Of a stretch of 64,000 nucleotides of DNA, positions 34,518 to 47,562 are shown in pieces. This stretch comes from Chalciporus piperatus. Taxonomy: Eukaryota; Basidiomycota; Agaricomycetes; Boletales; Boletaceae. The translations under genes were made by a program, and so were the position numbers. The notes under the pieces are model-generated. The model had not been told where the DNA came from. It was given only the letters and a program-made list of their open reading frames with translations, and did no database searches. Where the stretch lies: contig JBBPTG010000002.1 of NCBI GenBank assembly GCA_038093975.1, positions 62,001 through 126,000 on the forward strand, written 5' to 3'. How positions within the stretch are numbered: position 1 is the first letter of the stretch; each line of letters begins with the position of its first letter.

Positions 34518-35894
34518 TCATTTTTGCACGCGGAATTCTGTCCCATTGCAGACAACTTGCCACTCACTCTCCACTACTGCCGCTTGCTCCAGAATCTGTC
34601 TATATTCTACCACCTCATCGGATGTAACTTTAACGCCCCCGCAAACAACGAAGATGACATTCTTCTCCCGCTTTTCCTTGTTGGAAAGCTCTGACCTTGG
34701 GTCCAAGACTCGCCAAAACAGTTCACGATTGTAGGCTGGAGACATTGTTGTTGAGCAAGCGAGCTCAAGCAGGGATTTGTGCTCATCTATGCCAGCCGGT
34801 GAGAGAAGCTCAGTATGATGTTCCAGACGCTTCACCTGCAAATCCACGGGCCGCGAACATGGCCAACTCGTCGGGTATACATACACACATCACCCCGCCG
34901 GGATGATTGAGAGCCATACGCACTACACCAGGTGCCGGCGAGGTCGCTCCTAGAGAAGCAGCGCGCGATGTTAGTGCACGCATAGAAGGAATCGCCACTC
35001 CCCCCTCTATCTGTACGGTATATGGTGCGTCAGGGGTCATGTCTGTTGTTGGAAGTGAGGGTATTCTTGAGCTGAATCCTTTTGTGTTGAGCGAGCATGC
35101 GTGGTAGAAACAGTTCGACCCATGAGTCTCTAGGGCGGCAATTGGAACTGCAACGAGGTCAGTTGAGCCACCACGATATCGGTACTTTGACTTGGCAGAC
35201 CGTTATCCCAGCCAACAGATTGACATCCGAGGAGAATGCCACCAATCAGTCCCCCGCCACCCACTGAGCAGAGGATCGCATCTGGTTCGTGGGGCAATTG
35301 AGATTTCATCTCTTTTACCATTGAGGCGTGGCCTCTCCAGAGAACGGGATCGTCGTAGGAAGAGACAACGACGCTAAATGAGAATGTAATCATACAAGTG
35401 CCTCCCTCAGGATAAACAACATACGCACGCGTTTGGGTCCTCTCTGGCAGCCTTACCCATGGCCTCTAGGGCTTCGGTGTATATTTTGCCAGCCAAAACC
35501 AGACTTGCCCCTTGCTTTCGTAGCATATCCTGTGTCTCAATCGCTACGACGGTAGGAATGTAGATGGTACACCGGACTCCTAATGACCGCGCAGCGACTG
35601 CAGCAGCGAGGCCAGCGTTTCCGCCTGACGCCATCATCACATGCACGCCAGGACCATACTGAGCTTTACACTCTTGGAGTCGAAGTGAAACCCCTCGGTA
35701 CTTGAAGGACTGAGACGGTTGGAGGTTCTATGAAATCCCAGTGTGGGTGAGTGGTCACAGAGATTCCATGGTTGTATACAACTCACCTCGAGCTTCAGAT
35801 AAGCCGAACATCCCAGACGATCGGATATGTGACTCGAATAAATCAGGGGTGTTTCTGTCCACACGCCAGCCGACGGAACTTCCAGGGTACTCAT
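34518..35894 (-). CDS. L-serine/L-threonine dehydratase (PLP)
   Basis: Exons 35894-35787, 35727-35429, 35373-35201, 35147-34836 and 34786-34518 give 386 residues. The fold II PLP enzyme deaminates serine and threonine to pyruvate or 2-oxobutyrate. Visible motifs are SAYLKLENLQPSQSFKYRG with the cofactor lysine in SFKYRG, MASGGNAGLAAA, and the phosphate-binding SVGGGGLIGG. C-terminal ELACSTTM and the NVIFVVCGGVKV strand complete the fold. Length and layout fit Cha1-type catabolic dehydratases, not the biosynthetic threonine deaminase, because the regulatory ACT domain is missing. It is convergent with PET100 (125 bp between stops). Confidence 0.93.
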
Positions 35895-36340
35895 GTCGAA
35901 AGTACAGGTATCCTGTACAGCTGCAACCGCAGATTTTTGGCGTGTCCAGAATCTAGCTGTGACTAGTCTGTGACTCTCAGTGGATGACTCTCTCACCTTG
36001 ACATCGGAACTTTCGGTGCAATTTCGGTGAGATCCTCATGCTACACTAACGTAAAGGTTAAGGCTAGGAACCACGTGACACCATCCCTGAACTTGTTCAA
36101 GCTTCAAACTCAAGCTTGATGGGAAATGTTGACCGGCTATCGGGCAGGCGTGGAGGAGACTTCGTTCTTCCATTCCTTCCTCGCTGCATTTGCGCCTATC
36201 GGCCCGTTGGACGGTCCGTCGAGCTCTCAGGTGGGGAGTCACATGCACCTCGAAGACTGCAAGCCACGACTTAAATCGGACCTCCATGGACATATCTCCA
36301 TGACCTTCAGCCTCCTCGACGTCATCATCTCTTGATCGAA
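35895..36340. other. Divergent promoter of the dehydratase and alpha-xylosidase genes
   Basis: This 446-bp region holds a CACGTG palindrome at 36072-36077 between two catabolic genes. A near-repeat AAGCTTCAAACTCAAGCTTG at about 36098-36118 forms an imperfect inverted repeat. No coding was supported. Confidence 0.5.
36072..36077. promoter_or_regulatory. CACGTG E-box in a divergent promoter
   Basis: A perfect CACGTG lies 178 bp upstream of the dehydratase start and 264 bp upstream of the alpha-xylosidase start. Its function is inferred from position only. Confidence 0.35.
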
Positions 36341-39337
36341 ATGAAGTTTAACGATGGTTTTTGGTTGCTCAAACACGGTGTCAAGGCGTATTATGGTCTA
36401 CAAACAACGCAAGTGAAGACCGAAGCAGACGGCGTTTCCCTCCAGGTAGCTACACGTCCTATCAGGCACAGGGGAGACACTCTAGGCGGTTTGTCATGTT
36501 CTCCGACGAATTCCGCGGAGAGCTGATTGGCGTACCCCGATAAGGTCCATTGCTCAGCGTCAAGGTCTACTCGCCAACGCAGGGGGTGATTGGTGTCCGG
36601 ATCGATCATTTCAAACACAAGGAAGAATCCCCTTCCATTCCTCTGTTCCCCGATTCTCCCCCCATTCCAGACGTCTTGGTGTCCAAGACAGAGACTGGAG
36701 CTGTCCTTTCTACCGGTGGACTTACAGCCGAGATCACTGAAGATCCTTACACCATCACGTTCAAAGACTCGAGTAGGACTCTGACCTCGGCGGGACCCAA
36801 ACATCAAGGATTGTTTGATATTCCGTACCATTGGACCGTTGGATCTGCTTCCAACAGCTCGTGCCTAGCGCTCGATCCCAGCTCCAATCCTCATCCGCCC
36901 CATCCACCTGAAAGCGTTCGCTATGTTCACTCCGAGCTTAATATCTCCCCTGGGGAGCTCATATACGGGCTTGGCGAACAATTTGGAGCATTTGTGAAGA
37001 ACGGTGAGAGATATTTCTTGGAACACATGTGAGCGCAAGCTCAATATGTCTCACAAGGTCAATCTGTCAGTGTCTGGAACAGGGATGGAGGTACCTCGAG
37101 TGAACAAGCTTACAAATGTGTTCCATTCTACATCACAAACCGAAACTATGGTGTATTTATTAATCATCCTGGAGAAGTTGAAGTGGAGGTGGGCAGTGAG
37201 AAAATCAGTCGGGTTGGCGTGAGCGTTGCTGCAGAATCCTTGGAGTACTTTATCATCTATGGCGAGAAACCTCTCCATGTCAGTTATTTCTCATCTTTTC
37301 CATCTGTTTTCAGCTCACGACGACCGCAGATCCTCGAGCGATACACACGCCTGACCGGGCGACCTGCGTAAGTGTCTTTCATTCATCCGATAGTAATATT
37401 CGTTAAACCCTCGCGCATAGGCTTCTCCCACCGTGGAGCTTTGGTCTTTGGTTATCCACGTCGTTCCTGACTTCGTATTCTGGTAAAACTGTGGCAGGAT
37501 TCTTGCAGGGAATGAAAGACCGTAACTGTCCAGTTCGGGTCTTCCACTTGGACTGCTTTTGGATGAAGCAATACGAGTGGTATGTTCTTCCGCTACAATA
37601 GTCCACGAATCCAGGTTAAGCTTGCTGAAAGGTGCTCCTTCACCTTCGACCCCGACAACTTCCCTGATCCAAAAGCATATCTCTCTGACATAAAGCGGAA
37701 GTTCGACGTCAAGATCTGCGTATGGAGTCAGTAACTTCTCTACAAGATTCATTTCATCAGCTGACCTTCTGCTAGTCAATCCCTACATTTCGCAGATTTC
37801 TCCGATATTTGAGGAAGGTGTTAAAGGAGGGTATTTCATCAAGAGAACAGATGGAAGTCCTTGGCAGTGGGATCTCTGGCAGCCTGGGCTTGCCGTTCTG
37901 GATGTCACAAATCCAGATGCGTGCAAGTGGTACGCTGACAAATTGTCAGCCCTACTTGATCTAGGTGTGGATACATTTAAGGTCGAGTTATTTTGATTTC
38001 CCCCATCGAATGTCGATGCTAAAGCCTGTCTCAGACCGACTTTGGGGAACGAATCCCACATGCTGATATCAAGTATCACGATGGTTCGGATCCGATGAGA
38101 ATGCACAACGCATACGCAGTCATCTACAACGAACTGGTGTTCTCACTCCTTGAGAGGAGATTTGGGAAGGGAGAAGCCGTGGTTTTTGCCAGAGCCTCAG
38201 CAGCTGGTGGTCAAAGGTGATGGTTGGTTCTGTCATTCTAGCGGGATTACTGACACCCCCGCCAGATTCCCCGTGGTAATATATCCATCTCCTCCCTTTC
38301 TGTCAAGTATTCACTTTTTTTACCAGCACTGGGGCGGTGACTGTGATTCCACATTTGAGGCTATGGCTGAGGCCTTGCGTGGGATGCTGAGTTTGACAGT
38401 GTCTGGTTTCGGGTTTGCGTCTCATGATATTGGTGGTTTCGAGGTGCATTTACTGGAGAATCCAACTGATCGTCACTAAATTGTCGTCACCAGGGACACC
38501 CTCCACCCGAAATTTACCAACGCTGGGTAGCATTCGGTCTCTTCTCTTCTCACTCGAGACTACACGGGTCCTCCTCCTATCGTGTGCCTTGGCAATACGG
38601 CGAGGATGCGGCAAAAGGCATGTCGAAATTGATCGATGCTAAGCATCGGTTGATGCCGTATATCTATGCGCACGTACGCTCGATTCCACCATAATCTGAG
38701 GGATATGTCTAACGAAGCAACCTGTGACCAGGCCGTCGATGCGCATGTAAATGGACACCCGGTCCCTCGTGCGATGTTCCTGGAATTCTTGGAGGACAGA
38801 ACCACCCACTACATTGACCGACAGTATATGCTCGGTCCAAATCTGCTCGTTGCCCCCGTATTCGTGCCTCAAGAGGAAGAGACGGAGTACTACATCCCTG
38901 CCGGTCGCTGGACGGCATTTTTCAACCCACAGCGTTCGATCCAAGGTCCGACCTGGGTTCACGAGAAGGTTCCATTGGATGAGATTCCGGTCTGGGTCAG
39001 ACCCAACAGCGTGCTGTGTCTCGGCCCGGCTGGGAAGGGTCGTCCTGATTATGCACTGCATCAGGACCTCGAGGTTCATCTCTACGAATATGCGGAAGGG
39101 ACCTCGTCTATCCTGGCGCTTTCCCCTTCCAGCGGCAAAGTTATTCACGGCTTACATGTGGCAAGGACGTCGAGTGACATTTCAGTGATTATCACCGACG
39201 ACTCTGTTACCATCACCAGTGTCACACTCCATGGGGAATATCCTACCATTCAGGGGTTGGTCGGTGGAACGGCACTTGCCAATGTCATCGGTGTCAGTGT
39301 GGAGAAAGACGCACGAGAAGTCACGATCAAGTTTTGA
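36341..39337 (+). CDS. Alpha-xylosidase-like glycoside hydrolase family 31
   Basis: Twelve exons: 36341-36488, 36545-37003, 37058-37278, 37330-37367, 37421-37579, 37632-37726, 37776-37981, 38035-38216, 38266-38275 (10 nt), 38327-38443, 38494-38673 and 38732-39337, giving 806 residues. The start [14 protein letters not shown] and the [13 protein letters not shown] and [14 protein letters not shown] segments are typical of YicI-type alpha-xylosidases. In the GH31 core, [17 protein letters not shown] and [13 protein letters not shown] carry the nucleophile region, and [13 protein letters not shown] holds the acid/base region. No signal peptide is visible, so the enzyme is probably cytosolic and acts on xyloglucan-derived isoprimeverose-like sugars. 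The 10-nt exon encodes part of [18 protein letters not shown], which is conserved and supports it. Confidence 0.9.
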
Positions 39338-39554
39338 TTCGATGGAGATCTGTACCAAATGTAACAATACTGTCTGGAGTAGCCAATAGTTGAGATGTAG
39401 GAATACTGTGAATCGATTGAGGAGGTCACCAAATACTAGGATGGGAGTTATCACTCGGAACTCTCCGATCCACATCACCCTGAGCAATTGTCGCCGTCAG
39501 TACTTGTTGCGTCAGTGCTACAGTGGACGAAAGATATCCAACACCCCTCCGACC

Positions 39555-42500
39555 ATGCTCGCGAAGCTTCCGCAAAAACTCACCGCACCCCTGGGCCTTC
39601 TGACGGATGAAGCCAAACTGGCTTTTCGGAGTCGACCTGAGGGAATCTCCAAACTCATATCCACGAGGGTGTGTGCGCAGCCTGTCCATGACGGAATTTG
39701 GCCTCATTCAACTCAAATAGAACATTCCCGAGACCAACAAGTACTGGGATCAGGTCCATCTTTGTCTCTCGTGTTCCGGTGGAGAACCTTACCCAATCTC
39801 CACAGTACTTCACCTTATTTGACACGCCATCAGACGTGTTCTCGCTCATTGCACCGCATGACAGTACGTGTATCCCGTATAGCTCTACATGTCTCCCGAT
39901 TCACGTCTGTTACTAGTTCGTCGCGCAATGTTGGATGCGCCCGAAAACGTCGCCACCCTGATCCGAGTTATATCGTCGAGGTTATTCAACCTGGTGTCCG
40001 ACCATACGTTTCCCTCCACATCTGGTGTTTCTGTCGCCTCTTATGCCACCTCCCTCATCAAAGCTGCATCAACCGAACGCAATACCACGAAGGAGGTACT
40101 AAATGCAATCCGGGTCCTACAACGCGTACTTCCGGTCGTTTTCGAGGTCGAGGGTGAAACGAATGCTTTCGAGTTGGAAGTTCTATGGAAAAGGGTCGCA
40201 GTCGACAATGGAACTGAACCTCCCACGCAAGAAATGGCTCAGTTTGTGATCGAAGACGAGGACGATGATAGCGAAGACGGCAATTCCACAACACCAAACC
40301 AATCCTTGGAATCCAAATCACAGCCCGAGAAATTGCTTTTACCATCTCTTGGCGAAAAGCTCTTTAGCTGTATTAACGATCTTCTATTTTGTTGCGGGTT
40401 CACCCTGCCTACCAAAATACAAGTCGACCATTACAAGATCAATTATGTTATTTGGTGCGCTCACTGAGTTGCTACCATCATTCCACTGTGATGACCTGAT
40501 CGCAGGGAGAAAGGTGTTGGCACTACGACCGATCCAGGTCCCAACAGCCAATACGATTCAAACAAAACCGAGGTTTTACGCCTGCTCCTGGTGTTGTTAT
40601 CGCGTCAGATGTATGTTTCCCCAGGATCGCTGTTCAGTAAACCGTCTTTCTATACTCTTCACGTGGTCCGAAAAACTCCTCGTCGGGATGTTTTGACCTT
40701 GTTATGCTCCTTGCTCAATACCGTCGTAAATTCCTCAAAGACAACGAATGTCACAATCGCCAGTATGGCAGGCAATATTCCATATAACCACCTCGTGTTT
40801 AAAGGGGAGGACTCAAGAACTGCCCTTGTGGGCATGTGTCTCCAAACTCTCTGCGTCTTACTTGATTTCCAGGGTGGTCCTGCCCGTGACGCCGCATCTG
40901 GAAACGTGGAAACGGCGACCTCCGCACCGACAAGTAAGACTAACGCATTCCGATATTTCTTGGCGAAACTGGTAGGTTACTGTCCGACGACATGAAAACA
41001 TCGAGCTAACTCTCTTCGAGCATCGCACGCAAGACTTTGCTTTCATCTTGGACGGTATCACGAATATTCTAGAACAACAACTCGCCGTTGCGAACAACTT
41101 ACTTCCGGGATCTAAGAAGTCGGCACCGTATGTAGCGGAGACCAGTACGTTTTCCGTTCGATCAGAGAACATCGGAATATTTAACAAGTTTAGTTATCTT
41201 ATACTGGAAGATCATCGAGTTGAACAAGGTAAGATTCGTCAGGATTACCTCGCAATTTCTCATTCAACACCACATAGAAATTCCGCGCATACCTTTTGGA
41301 CTCAGATAAAGCCATGGATGTGTTGGCGTATATTCTGTGCTACGGCCTAGAAATCAAAGACAAACCTCGTACGTCTTCTCCGAAATATGCTCGCATCAGA
41401 CTTGGACTTACATCGCGGCTTAGAGCAGCACGGTCTTTGTCGTGTGTTATCCTATATGATCCAGAGCTTGTCGGCGGAGCCTGCGTTCGGCAATAAGCTC
41501 TCATCTCCCATTAGAGTGTCGCTACCTGCCAAATGGGCGGCCCCTGGGACAGCTGCCGATTTCATGATCACAGTGAGTGGCACACAGTGCACAATCATTG
41601 TATCGACTGAAGTCAGCCCAGGCAATATACTCGATGATAGCCACAACATCCGGCGCGCTTAATTCCTTATACCCCGCCCTTATCATCGCTTTGTCAAACG
41701 CCGCCCCATACTTCAAGAATCTTTCGGTTATCTCGTCTACGCGACTCATTCAGATGTTCAAATCATTCTCGAACACCCGCTTCCTCCTTTCTGACGAGAG
41801 CCACCCTAGACTTCTCTTTTTCATGTGAGTGTGTAGGTTGCTTACTGTATATGGCCTCATCAACGATTTCAGGCTTGAGGTGTTCAACGCAGTGATATTC
41901 CATCATTTATCTGATAATCCCAACTTACTGTACGGGATTCTTACTGCGCACAAAATATTTCAAGACCTTGGCACATTCACTCTGGCTCGAGCGCTGCGTG
42001 AACTCAAGCGCGTTGAGCTTCCCAGAGACGAACAAGCCAATCAATCAGAACATGAGAAGGGCCCTGCTCATCGAGGAGATGATCTGGAGAGTGGAGACAT
42101 ACATGCGGAAAAGGCTCGATTGTTGCAACACCAAGACGATATTGCTGATCGAGCAGCAGAGTCATCTCGTGATTCAAACATAGCGGACGATGAAGGGTCT
42201 GCCATTCCTCGTCCGATCATTTCTCAAAGCTCCGAGGGCACTCCTAATACCCCGACTTCTGAAAAGGTAAGGGGGAAAATGAGAGAGAGAAGCTCGCTCT
42301 CCCTGGAGGACATCGACAGTACTGAGAGACTGGCCAGTGGTGGAATAGGACGAAACGGATTCGTGCCAACTCAAGAATGGGTGAGTCTTTCTGCGGCAAC
42401 GATATCTTTTAATTCCTGACTCTTCGCAGGTGACCTCCTGGCAGCATGGGTGAGCATGCCATCTCCATGAGATCTGTCCCCAAAACTAAATAGCTCGCAA

Positions 42501-42945
42501 AGCCTCCCTCTCGACACCGTGATGATAGTCATCTCAGAGCTTCTTCCAAAGGTCCAGAATCTGCAAGCGGGTCGTCAAAAGGCAAACACCACAGGTGTCA
42601 TCACTGATTTCTTGCAGAGCGTTACCCTCGTGGACGTCCTTCCTCCGACACCCCCGGTATACCCTCGGAGATTCTTAGTTGGTGTTCCATTTCATTCAAA
42701 CTTTCATTTCGCTAACACATGTGTCCTACCAGTGGTCGGATGCCTCGATTGTCTGGCTCACCTCATTGATCTGGGGAGAGATCTACGTGCATGGGATGTC
42801 ACCTCTGGGAATTTGGAACTCGACCAATGTCCGGTTGTTCCTCGTGAAACACACACAGCCGCAGCAACGTCAGATCACGGAGACTGTATCGAGTGTTGTT
42901 GGCGGATTGTTTTCTCCTCAGAGGCAGCGGTCAGAGCATTCGTAG
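39555..42945 (+). CDS. HID1: HID1-family Golgi/trafficking protein
   Basis: Fourteen exons: 39555-39668, 39721-39753, 39806-39863, 39917-40454, 40506-40971, 41021-41144, 41194-41228, 41278-41368, 41424-41572, 41613-41824, 41873-42380, 42430-42449 (20 nt), 42494-42677 and 42733-42945, giving 914 residues. HID1 (high-temperature-induced dauer formation) proteins act at the Golgi in secretory sorting. Matches are EAKLAFRSR, YFTLFDTPSDVFSLIAPHD, NVATLIRVISSRLFNLVSD, IPYNHLVFKGEDSR, WKIIELNKKFRAYLLDSDKA, AAPYFKNLSVISSTRLIQMF and IWGEIYVHG. A Ser/Glu-rich loop (about residues 640-730) is specific to this protein. A continuous single-exon reading is impossible, but all phases join. Confidence 0.92.
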
Positions 42946-43827
42946 TTAATGGGGACACTGCAAGTGTTCTGCGGACCTTTTTCTTACATGGTTGTGTTGG
43001 TGCGATAGAACACTTCTGTCTGGACACTTGTTCGTAGGGTTTTTTGGAATACGGCATATGTTTCACTCCTTCATGATACAGCCTGAGCTCTGGCCGCTTG
43101 GCATCTTCACATACGTGAGTTACAATGTGTATCACGGATAATACGGTCTAAACCGAAAAGGTTTAAGTATCAGTCCTGGCGAGGTCTGATAGATAGACAC
43201 GAGACTATCAACCCATTCCCTGAAACGGTTGAGGCACGGAAGGGTGACAAAGGGCCGTGTATGGGGAATTGTGAGGAAACGTACTAAGACTCCAGCCTGA
43301 TTACTGCCTGATTCCTGAACGTCGTGCTGGTTTGGCAGGCTAATCGTCTTTGTGGAAGTCTCTCCAGACTTGTTCTGTTTTCTGTCGGCGTTCCTTGGCA
43401 GTTGCACGATTGCGACTCGAACGCTCACGGGCCTGTACAAGACGTCAACGCGAACAAGATGTGCAACTGGCTATAATGCAGACCTCTTTTCCGAGACACT
43501 TGATGAGTTCTGACTTCTCAGAGTTGCATCCACCAGTCAAGCGTTTCCAACTGCTGGTATGACAAGCCTCGAGTGCCTCGATGAACTCTTGACAGACTGG
43601 CCTGTCCGTCAGTTTATTCGGTGACTCCCAGGACTAAGTACAGACCATCACGTTTATGAGACAGCTGAGGATGCATTTGGAAGACAATTCAAGAACAAAT
43701 CTGAACACTTGTAAAAGAGTCCAACCGGCCCGGACCGTGAGAGTTTGGCGAGGGAGATTATTATTGAGATTAATAAATATCATATCAATTCCGAGGTCGT
43801 CAACTTTCTTTGTCTTCTTCATCCACC
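42946..43827. other. Intergenic, 0.9 kb, upstream of transketolase
   Basis: The region lies between the HID1 stop and the transketolase start, both on the plus strand. Just before the start there is a TTAATAAATATCATATC-like AT-rich stretch, then CT-rich sequence (CTTTCTTTGTCTTCTTC) ending at the ATG. No gene was supported in the rest. Confidence 0.5.
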
Positions 43828-46620
43828 ATGTCCAAGTTCACCCCAGAGCCAACCGACCCGACTTGCGTCGCGACTATCCGCACCCTTGCCGCCGATGTCG
43901 TCGGTAAGGCCAACTCTGGCCACCCTGGTATGCACTCTCCCAGTCCACAATCTCATCCATATGCCGATAAAGATCCCCATCAGGCGCTCCTATGGGTATG
44001 GCACCCGTCGCACACGTTCTCTTCACCAGGTAAATAGGTGCTCGCTGATCCCCCTGAGCTGCTTTCCTCAAAGGACTATTTCAGGTTCTTCAACGCGAAC
44101 CCAAAGAACTCAAAGTGGTTCAACCGCGACCGATTTGTTCTATCCAACGGGTACGTCAGCTATTGCATATATTTCACCGTATCTCATGTTCTCTAGACAC
44201 GCGTAGGTGCACCTTGATGGAGTGGCGGCACGATCTTGATCTGGATTTGACTACAGATGTGCTTTGCAATATATCTTGTTGCACCTTCTTGGCTACAAGC
44301 TGTCCATGGATGACCTAAAGGCGTTCAGGCAGCTTGATTCATTGACTCCTGGTCACCCAGAAGTTCACCACACTGATGGTAGTACAACCTACTGTTACCC
44401 CTATCTCTCGTACCCTGAAATGGCTTGTTCTAGGTATCGAGGTCACCACGGGGCCCCTTGGCCAAGGTTTTGCCAATGGTGTTGGTCTAGCAATGGCCCA
44501 GGCTCACCTCGGCGCCGTGTACAACCGCGATGGCTTCAACCTCATCAACAACTACACCTATGGTACGCTCCCTTGCCTTGCTCTTTAATCGACTGCCAAC
44601 AATTCGCGACAGTCTTCACCGGAGATGGCTGTCTTATGGAAGGTGTCGCAGCCGAGGCTGCATCACTCGCTGGCCACCTGCAACTAGGCAACCTCATCGT
44701 CGTGCGTACATTTCTCATGCGTGAGACACGTTCACATCTCACCAGCACTCTTAGATTTACGACGACAACCGTGAGTAAGTTTCCCTTATAGCATGATGCA
44801 TTCCACCGAGTTTCACTTGAAAAGATATTTCCATCGACGGTGATACCGCTGTCGCATTCACCGAGAACGTCGAGCAACGCTTCTTGTCGTACGGGTGGCA
44901 AGTGCTTCACGTCGACGATGGTGACCAGTGAGATACAATTACTTTGTTCCCACTTCTTTTACTGATAAGTCAACACAGTGACTTCGCCAGAATGTACGAC
45001 GCCATTGCGGCCGCTCGCCTCGAGAAGTCGAAGCCCAGTATCATCCGGCTCCGAACGACCATTGGCTATGGCTCTAAGCAACAGGGCACCCATGGCGTTC
45101 ACGGTTCTCGTACGTACTTTCTTCATTTTGAGATTCCCCTTTCCCTCACCGGCACGTTATCTCAGCCCTCAAGGCCGACGACATCCAAGCTCTCAAGGCT
45201 AAAGTCGGTTTCCCAACCGACCAAACATTCTACGTTCCCAAGGAGACCTATGACACGTACCGGGCAGCCGCCCTTCGTGGTGCCCAGCTCGAGTCTGCTT
45301 GGACAACCCTCTTCTCGGAGTACGGGAAGTCTTATCCCAAAGAACACGCAGAGCTCACACGTCGGATTGCCGGAAAACTTCCGGAAGGATGGGAGAAAAC
45401 CCTCCCGGTTTACAAGCCTACCGACCTGGCACAGGCGTCCCGAAAGCTCTCCGAGATTGTTCTGACCGCTATTACACCTGCGCTCCCAGATCTCATCGGG
45501 GGCTCGGCAGATTTGACCGGCAGTAACTTGACCAAGGTCAAGGGAACTGTTGACTTCCAGCCTCCCAGCACAGGCTTGGGCAACTACGCTGGAACGTACG
45601 TCCGTTACGGTGTTCGTGAACATGGTATGGGCGCCATTGCCAACGGGCTGTCGGCGTACGGTGGCATCATCCCCTTTGTCGCAACTTTCCTGGTGCGTAT
45701 GGCTGTGTCGTGTTCTTGTCGATGTCTCATTTCAAAGCAGAACTTCGTGTCATACGCTGCTGGTGCTGTGCGGTTGTCGGCTCTCAGCAAGCACCAGGTC
45801 ATCTGGGTTGGTGAGTGCTGCAACCCGTTTCCTCTCTCGACCCTCCGCTTATCTGCCCAACTACAGCCACTCACGACTCCATTGGTCTCGGTGAGGATGG
45901 TCCTACCCACCAGCCTATCGAAACCGCTGTCCACCTTCGTGCCATTCCCAACCTTGACTTCTGGCGCCCTGCAGACGGAAACGAGACTTCTGCATCCTAC
46001 CTAGTAGCGATTGAGAGCAGAGAGACCCCTTCGGTTCTATCTCTTTCCCGACAGAACCTTCCCAACCTCGAGGGATCCTCAATCGAACGTGCTGCACGTG
46101 GTGGATACGTGCTATATGAAGTGGAGAACGAGGACCTGACCATTGTCAGCAGCGGAAGTGAAGTTCCAATCGCTCTGGAGGCTGCAAGCAAGCTCAAGGC
46201 AGAGGGCCTCAAAGTCCGTATCGTGAGCTTGCCTTGCTGGTCGGTATTCGACAGACAAGACAAGGAATACAGGCTGAGCGTCTTGAGGAGCGGTGCTCCA
46301 ATTTTGTCATTGGAGGCATTGTCGACTGTTGGATGGCAGAAGTACAGCCACGAGGTGCGTAATTGGTGCTATTGAGTCATTGATGGGTACTTACGACGTC
46401 CTTAGCAATATGGGTTACCGGCATGGGGAGCGTCTGGCCCGTACCAGAAGGTGTATGAGAAGTTCGGAATCACTGGCACAAGTACTTTCTTTCTTTTTTG
46501 CTCCACGAAGCACACACTAACATTTGTGACTTAGACATTGCGGCTGTCGGCAAGAAAGTCATTTCGTTCTACAAGCAAAAGGGTGGAGAAGTCATCTCGC
46601 CTTTGGTTAAAGCTTTGTGA
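43828..46620 (+). CDS. TKL1: Transketolase
   Basis: Fifteen exons: 43828-43927, 43984-44029, 44085-44150, 44197-44202 (6 nt), 44257-44378, 44434-44562, 44613-44701, 44755-44770 (16 nt), 44825-44927, 44979-45109, 45166-45692, 45741-45810, 45867-46354, 46406-46481 and 46535-46620, giving 684 residues. The enzyme transfers two-carbon units in the pentose phosphate pathway using thiamine diphosphate. Motifs are [83 protein letters not shown] and the pyrimidine domain [25 protein letters not shown] and [16 protein letters not shown]. The 6-nt exon supplies the middle of SNGHACALQ and is required for the conserved sequence. Confidence 0.97.
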
Positions 46621-46822
46621 ATCGAACAAAATGTCGAAGCGATGACATGTTGGTTTCTGAATTCGAAAGCCAAGTAGGGCATGCAGTGTAACAGTCGTGT
46701 AATCAATAGACCGTGAAGTTTACTGCCTCTGAACGTTGAGCGAAAGTTTGGAGCGTCATGCAGGCATTACGCATGGAATATTGATAGTCGCTGGTGGCGG
46801 TCTACATCGAAATAAAGCAAGT

Positions 46823-47370
46823 CTATTTTCGCTCGATGGTCATGTTATCCCAAGCAGTTCTCTCCTCGTCTTCTTTGATGACAGACTCGATATGTGACTT
46901 GAGGTAGCGGACGTCCTGTGGAACAAGAGTTCAGATGGATAGTACCTGAGCAGCTGGTGTATCGCGTACGTCTTTTGCAGAAACCCACTGTTCCTTGGGG
47001 AGAGGTTTGTGGGTGAGACTGGCATGCAGCGAGAGCTTCATGCGGTATGCACGGTCGTATGCCTCACGCGGGGTCAAGCGTCCCAGTGCCTGTCCGGGTT
47101 TAAGAAGCGTTCCACACGTCGACGAGTCGTATGAACACGTACCCTCTGTACCTCGGGCAACTCCTCCATCTCTGTTCGTCCCCGAATAAATCACTTATAA
47201 GCCTGCCGGGTAAGGAGGAGAGGATCAAACGTACGAAGGTCGTCGTATTTGAGACCCATTTGACGGTAACCCATCACGTCGGCATACCAATGAGCGACTG
47301 GGGTGATGAGCTTCTTGAGAGAGCGGGAGGAGCGAATGCAGGGTGCAAGGGATGGCCCGAGCGCGTTCAT
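46823..47370 (-). CDS. QCR7: Cytochrome bc1 complex subunit 7 (Qcr7)
   Basis: Exons 47370-47235, 47171-47143 (29 nt), 47089-46970 and 46915-46823 give 125 residues. This is the small matrix-side subunit of respiratory complex III. Landmarks are SLKKLITPVAHWYADVMGYR, MGLKYDDL, LGRLTPREAYDRAYRMKLSL, LPKEQW and a charged C-terminal helix (YLKSHIESVIKEDEER). The 29-nt exon (QMEELPEVQR) was placed using an acceptor that removes an in-frame stop. It is divergent from NDK1 with 192 bp between start codons, so the two share a promoter. Confidence 0.93.
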
Positions 47371-47562
47371 GGTGGTCAAAGTCGAGTCTTTGCAAAACCT
47401 CACAAACTTGGCGGAACCACTCGGGAACGTGTTTGGCTGTGTTTGTTTCAGTCGGGTTTTTATAATAATTTTGATAACTCTTTTTGATAAGATCAAGTAA
47501 ATTAAAAGGCAGATCCAGCGCAATCTTTCTTTCCTCCAGATACCTCTGATCGTCAATCAGCA

